Positions 30,337 to 32,215 of a stretch of 32,215 nt of DNA are shown piece after piece. The stretch lies in assembly GCA_025331435.1 (NCBI GenBank), contig JAIWNI010000178.1, positions 1-32,215 of the forward strand, written 5' to 3'. A model generated the notes under the pieces. That model was not told where the DNA came from, did not search any database, and worked only from the letters and a program-made list of their open reading frames with translations. The translations under genes and the position numbers were made by a program. Within the stretch, counting starts at the first letter, position 1. The number at the start of each line of letters is the position of its first letter. Origin of the DNA: Choanephora cucurbitarum (taxonomy: Eukaryota > Mucoromycota > Mucoromycetes > Mucorales > Choanephoraceae).

Positions 30337-30835
30337 CAGCAAGTAGCCCACCTTTTGATCATAACAGCTAGTAAAAACAAACAGCGCTTGTATATGTACT
30401 TGTATATGTATTTATGACCAATAGATTTTTCATGTCTTTATGATATACTGAAGTAATTAGCGGATGAAAACTAAAGAAAGAATAAACTATACATGTATCT
30501 GCGTTTCTATGTCTATTTATGTGTGTGCATCTGCAAATCTAAAACAAATAAACGCAACCATCAATGACATACAATCATCATGAACAAGTCATCGACATCT
30601 GCTGTTTTCCGTACTTGTACTTCATGCTGTCTGTTGCTTGAGGGAAGCTGTCTCTCAGTCTTTTATGAGTTTGGTGCAAGCGTGATAGGGCAGACAGATG
30701 TTTATGCAAACTTTCAATTGACCCCAGGGATCTGTTTACATCTATTTATACATGTATATATGTGTGTATATATGTATATATGTGTGTATGCGTGTGTACA
30801 TATATTAAATACAATAAGCAATGTCAAAACAAATC

Positions 30836-31012
30836 CAACACAACACAACACAACACAACACAACACAACACAACACAACACAACACAACACAACACAACA
30901 CAACACAACACAACACAACACAACACAACACAACACAACACAACACAACACAGCACAACACAGCACAGCACAGCACAGCACAGCACAGCACAGCACAGCA
31001 CAGCACAGTACA
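30836..31012. repeat. CAACA/CAGCA pentanucleotide array, right arm
   Basis: Complement of 24871-25051 and 4 nt shorter, lacking the TTGC interruption seen in the left arm. Confidence 0.95.
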
Positions 31013-31100
31013 ATACAGCATGCTCTTCCACTAGCGGCAGCAAATAAAAAAAATAGCAATAATAATAACAACAACAACAGCAACAGCACACAAAAGCAGA

Positions 31101-31107
31101 TATATAA
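31101..31107 (+). promoter_or_regulatory. TATA box of the right glycine-zipper copy
   Basis: TATATAA 94-100 bp before ATG 31201, identical to the left arm. The promoter region is preserved although the coding frame is broken. Confidence 0.5.
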
Positions 31108-31200
31108 AGGGGCAGGTGAAAAGATACAGATCCAACGTTATCTCTTTCTTACTTTCTTTTTTCGTTTCTATCAGACGGGTTCAAACCAATTATCAGTAAA

Positions 31201-32062
31201 ATGCATAGTTTCAGCCTTATAAGCATCGCTTCTGTCATCTGCCTCATCGGCCTCAATACTGTCAGCGGCTCACCCATCAACTCTGTTGCGGCCAAGTTTG
31301 ATAATGGTGGTGTCACCAACTACCTCCTTCCTGGACAGTCAAAGCGTTCTCTGATGGCAACCAGCTTGAGACGCAAAGCCAAGCGTCAATTCGAATATAA
31401 TGAAATCGATGAAGCACTTTCGGATGGTAACAAAGGAGCCGTAGCTGGTACTCACGCAGGCAATGATGTTGGTGGCTATATTGGCGAGAAGATTGGTGAA
31501 ACCTTTGGCGGTACAGCTGCACAGTTGCAGAACAAAGGCCTTGGTCATGGTGTTACGGAAATTGCCGGTACTGATGTTAGCTCTGTCATGGGTATCGTAG
31601 GAGGCGGAGTCGGTGGCTTTGCTGCAGGAGGAACTGAAGGTTATAATGTTGGAGGCGAGCCTGGTATTGAAAAAGGAAACGCTCTTGAAGCTGCTGGCGG
31701 CAGTTTTATTTGGTGGCATTCAAGGTGCTGCTGGAGGCGGGATTACAGGAGCTACTAACGGTGGTATTAACGCAGTCGATGCTGCAAGCGAGTCGAAAAA
31801 GAACCCACAAGATGAAGAACGCAACGCTATTTTTGCTCGCGACTATGTAGATTTTGAAGATCTCGAGAGTATCGTTGAAGTTGCTCCTCCATACTTTAGC
31901 AGATTGGGACGTTTATCTGCACCCGGCTCCACAGGTCAAGTTACTACTGGCGATAATGTTGATCTTAAAGGCACCGCAAGTGCTTCAGGTAGCGTTGGTG
32001 GCAGTGGCAGTGGCAGTAGTATTACAAATGGCCATAATATCCCTCTAACATTTTCCGCTTAA
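31201..32062 (+). pseudogene. Secreted glycine-zipper protein, frameshifted copy
   Basis: Same gene as 23822-24682 but with one extra T in the TTTTATTTGG stretch near 31705-31711. The frame departs after residue about 171 (AAGGSFI) and stops at 31756-31758, giving 185 residues: signal peptide, propeptide sites and most of the glycine zipper remain, but the charged region and the Gly/Ser tail are lost. The downstream part stays open in the shifted frame to 32062, and no other difference from the left copy was seen. A single-base sequencing error is an alternative explanation. Confidence 0.85.
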
Positions 32063-32215
32063 CTATAAGAAGAAAAGAAAACCATTTGATTCAGACAAGG
32101 AACATGCAACCAGAGACAACTTAGTGCTCGTAGTATTATTATATTTTTTTTTTCATTGGCAGAACATGGGCTTCAATTTAGCATATGTTCTACTCTCTTT
32201 CTTTCCCCCTCCCCC

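Larger units (their letters stand above)
29618..32215 (-). repeat. Right arm of the long inverted duplication, cut by window end
   Basis: Mirror copy of 23669-26288. Its inner end is sharp at 29618. Its outer end coincides with the last base of the window, inside the CCCCCTCCCCC tract. It carries a frameshifted glycine-zipper gene, the same upstream repeats, and the first 14 nt of the coding sequence of the small secreted gene, after which a foreign TAGTAG follows. The small differences from the left arm are in microsatellites and one homopolymer-like T run. Confidence 0.93.

Noticed and set aside
23669..32215. Giant transposon with 2.6-kb terminal inverted repeats
   Set aside because: No transposase in the spacer, a coding gene cut at the inner edge, and microsatellite promoters in the arms fit segmental duplication better.
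1..32215. tRNA, rRNA or snRNA genes
   Set aside because: No A/B-box or cloverleaf-like pattern noticed on either strand by eye; a covariance-model search would be decisive.

Overview
The window looks like nuclear DNA of a fungus, most likely Mucoromycota (Mucorales-like). The evidence is AT-rich sequence, compact genes with many short GT-AG introns (mostly 44-96 bp, a few longer), conserved fungal/eukaryotic housekeeping proteins, and decayed genes of a kind I associate with expanded families in this lineage. The family attributions come from reading the sequence and remembered family motifs; no database search was run. Exon boundaries were worked out by hand from splice signals and reading-frame continuity.

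Layout. 1-2.1 kb: a near-perfect hairpin element (72-290) and a decayed multi-exon gene with a PD-(D/E)XK-like core. 2.1-3.8 kb: gene-poor. 3.8-5.0 kb (-): an SLC35F-type nucleotide-sugar/solute transporter, divergent from a 66-residue membrane microprotein at 5242-5519 (+). 5.7-7.5 kb: weak or decayed small ORFs. 7.9-8.9 kb (-): a steroid-5-alpha-reductase/polyprenol-reductase-like enzyme with a disturbed exon junction. 9.3-10.8 kb (-): Glo3-type ArfGAP. 11.3-12.2 kb (+): BCL7-domain protein. 13.7-15.0 kb: a complete-looking but dead Tc1-type transposon. It abuts a second decayed PD-(D/E)XK-like gene (15.0-16.4 kb) and more gene debris (16.8-17.8 kb). 18.4-23.3 kb: an intact housekeeping block of RCC1 (+), RagC/Gtr2 (-) and a PROPPIN autophagy protein (-). 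RCC1 and RagC/Gtr2 appear to begin with micro-exons of 4 and 6 nt.

23.7-32.2 kb: the most striking feature is a long, almost identical inverted duplication. Its arms are 23669-26288 and 29618-32215, with a 3.3-kb spacer, and it runs off the end of the window. Each arm carries a gene for a secreted glycine-zipper protein, an upstream region packed with four kinds of tandem repeat, and the start of a small secreted Cys-containing protein. The left copies are complete. In the right arm the glycine-zipper gene has a 1-nt frameshift and the small secreted gene is cut off at the junction. The left locus is therefore probably ancestral, unless the right arm is an assembly or amplification artefact.

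Functionally, the RagC-PROPPIN pair links TORC1 nutrient sensing with autophagy, and Glo3 and SLC35F act in the secretory pathway. I see no evidence of co-regulation beyond proximity. I found no tRNA, rRNA or CRISPR array.
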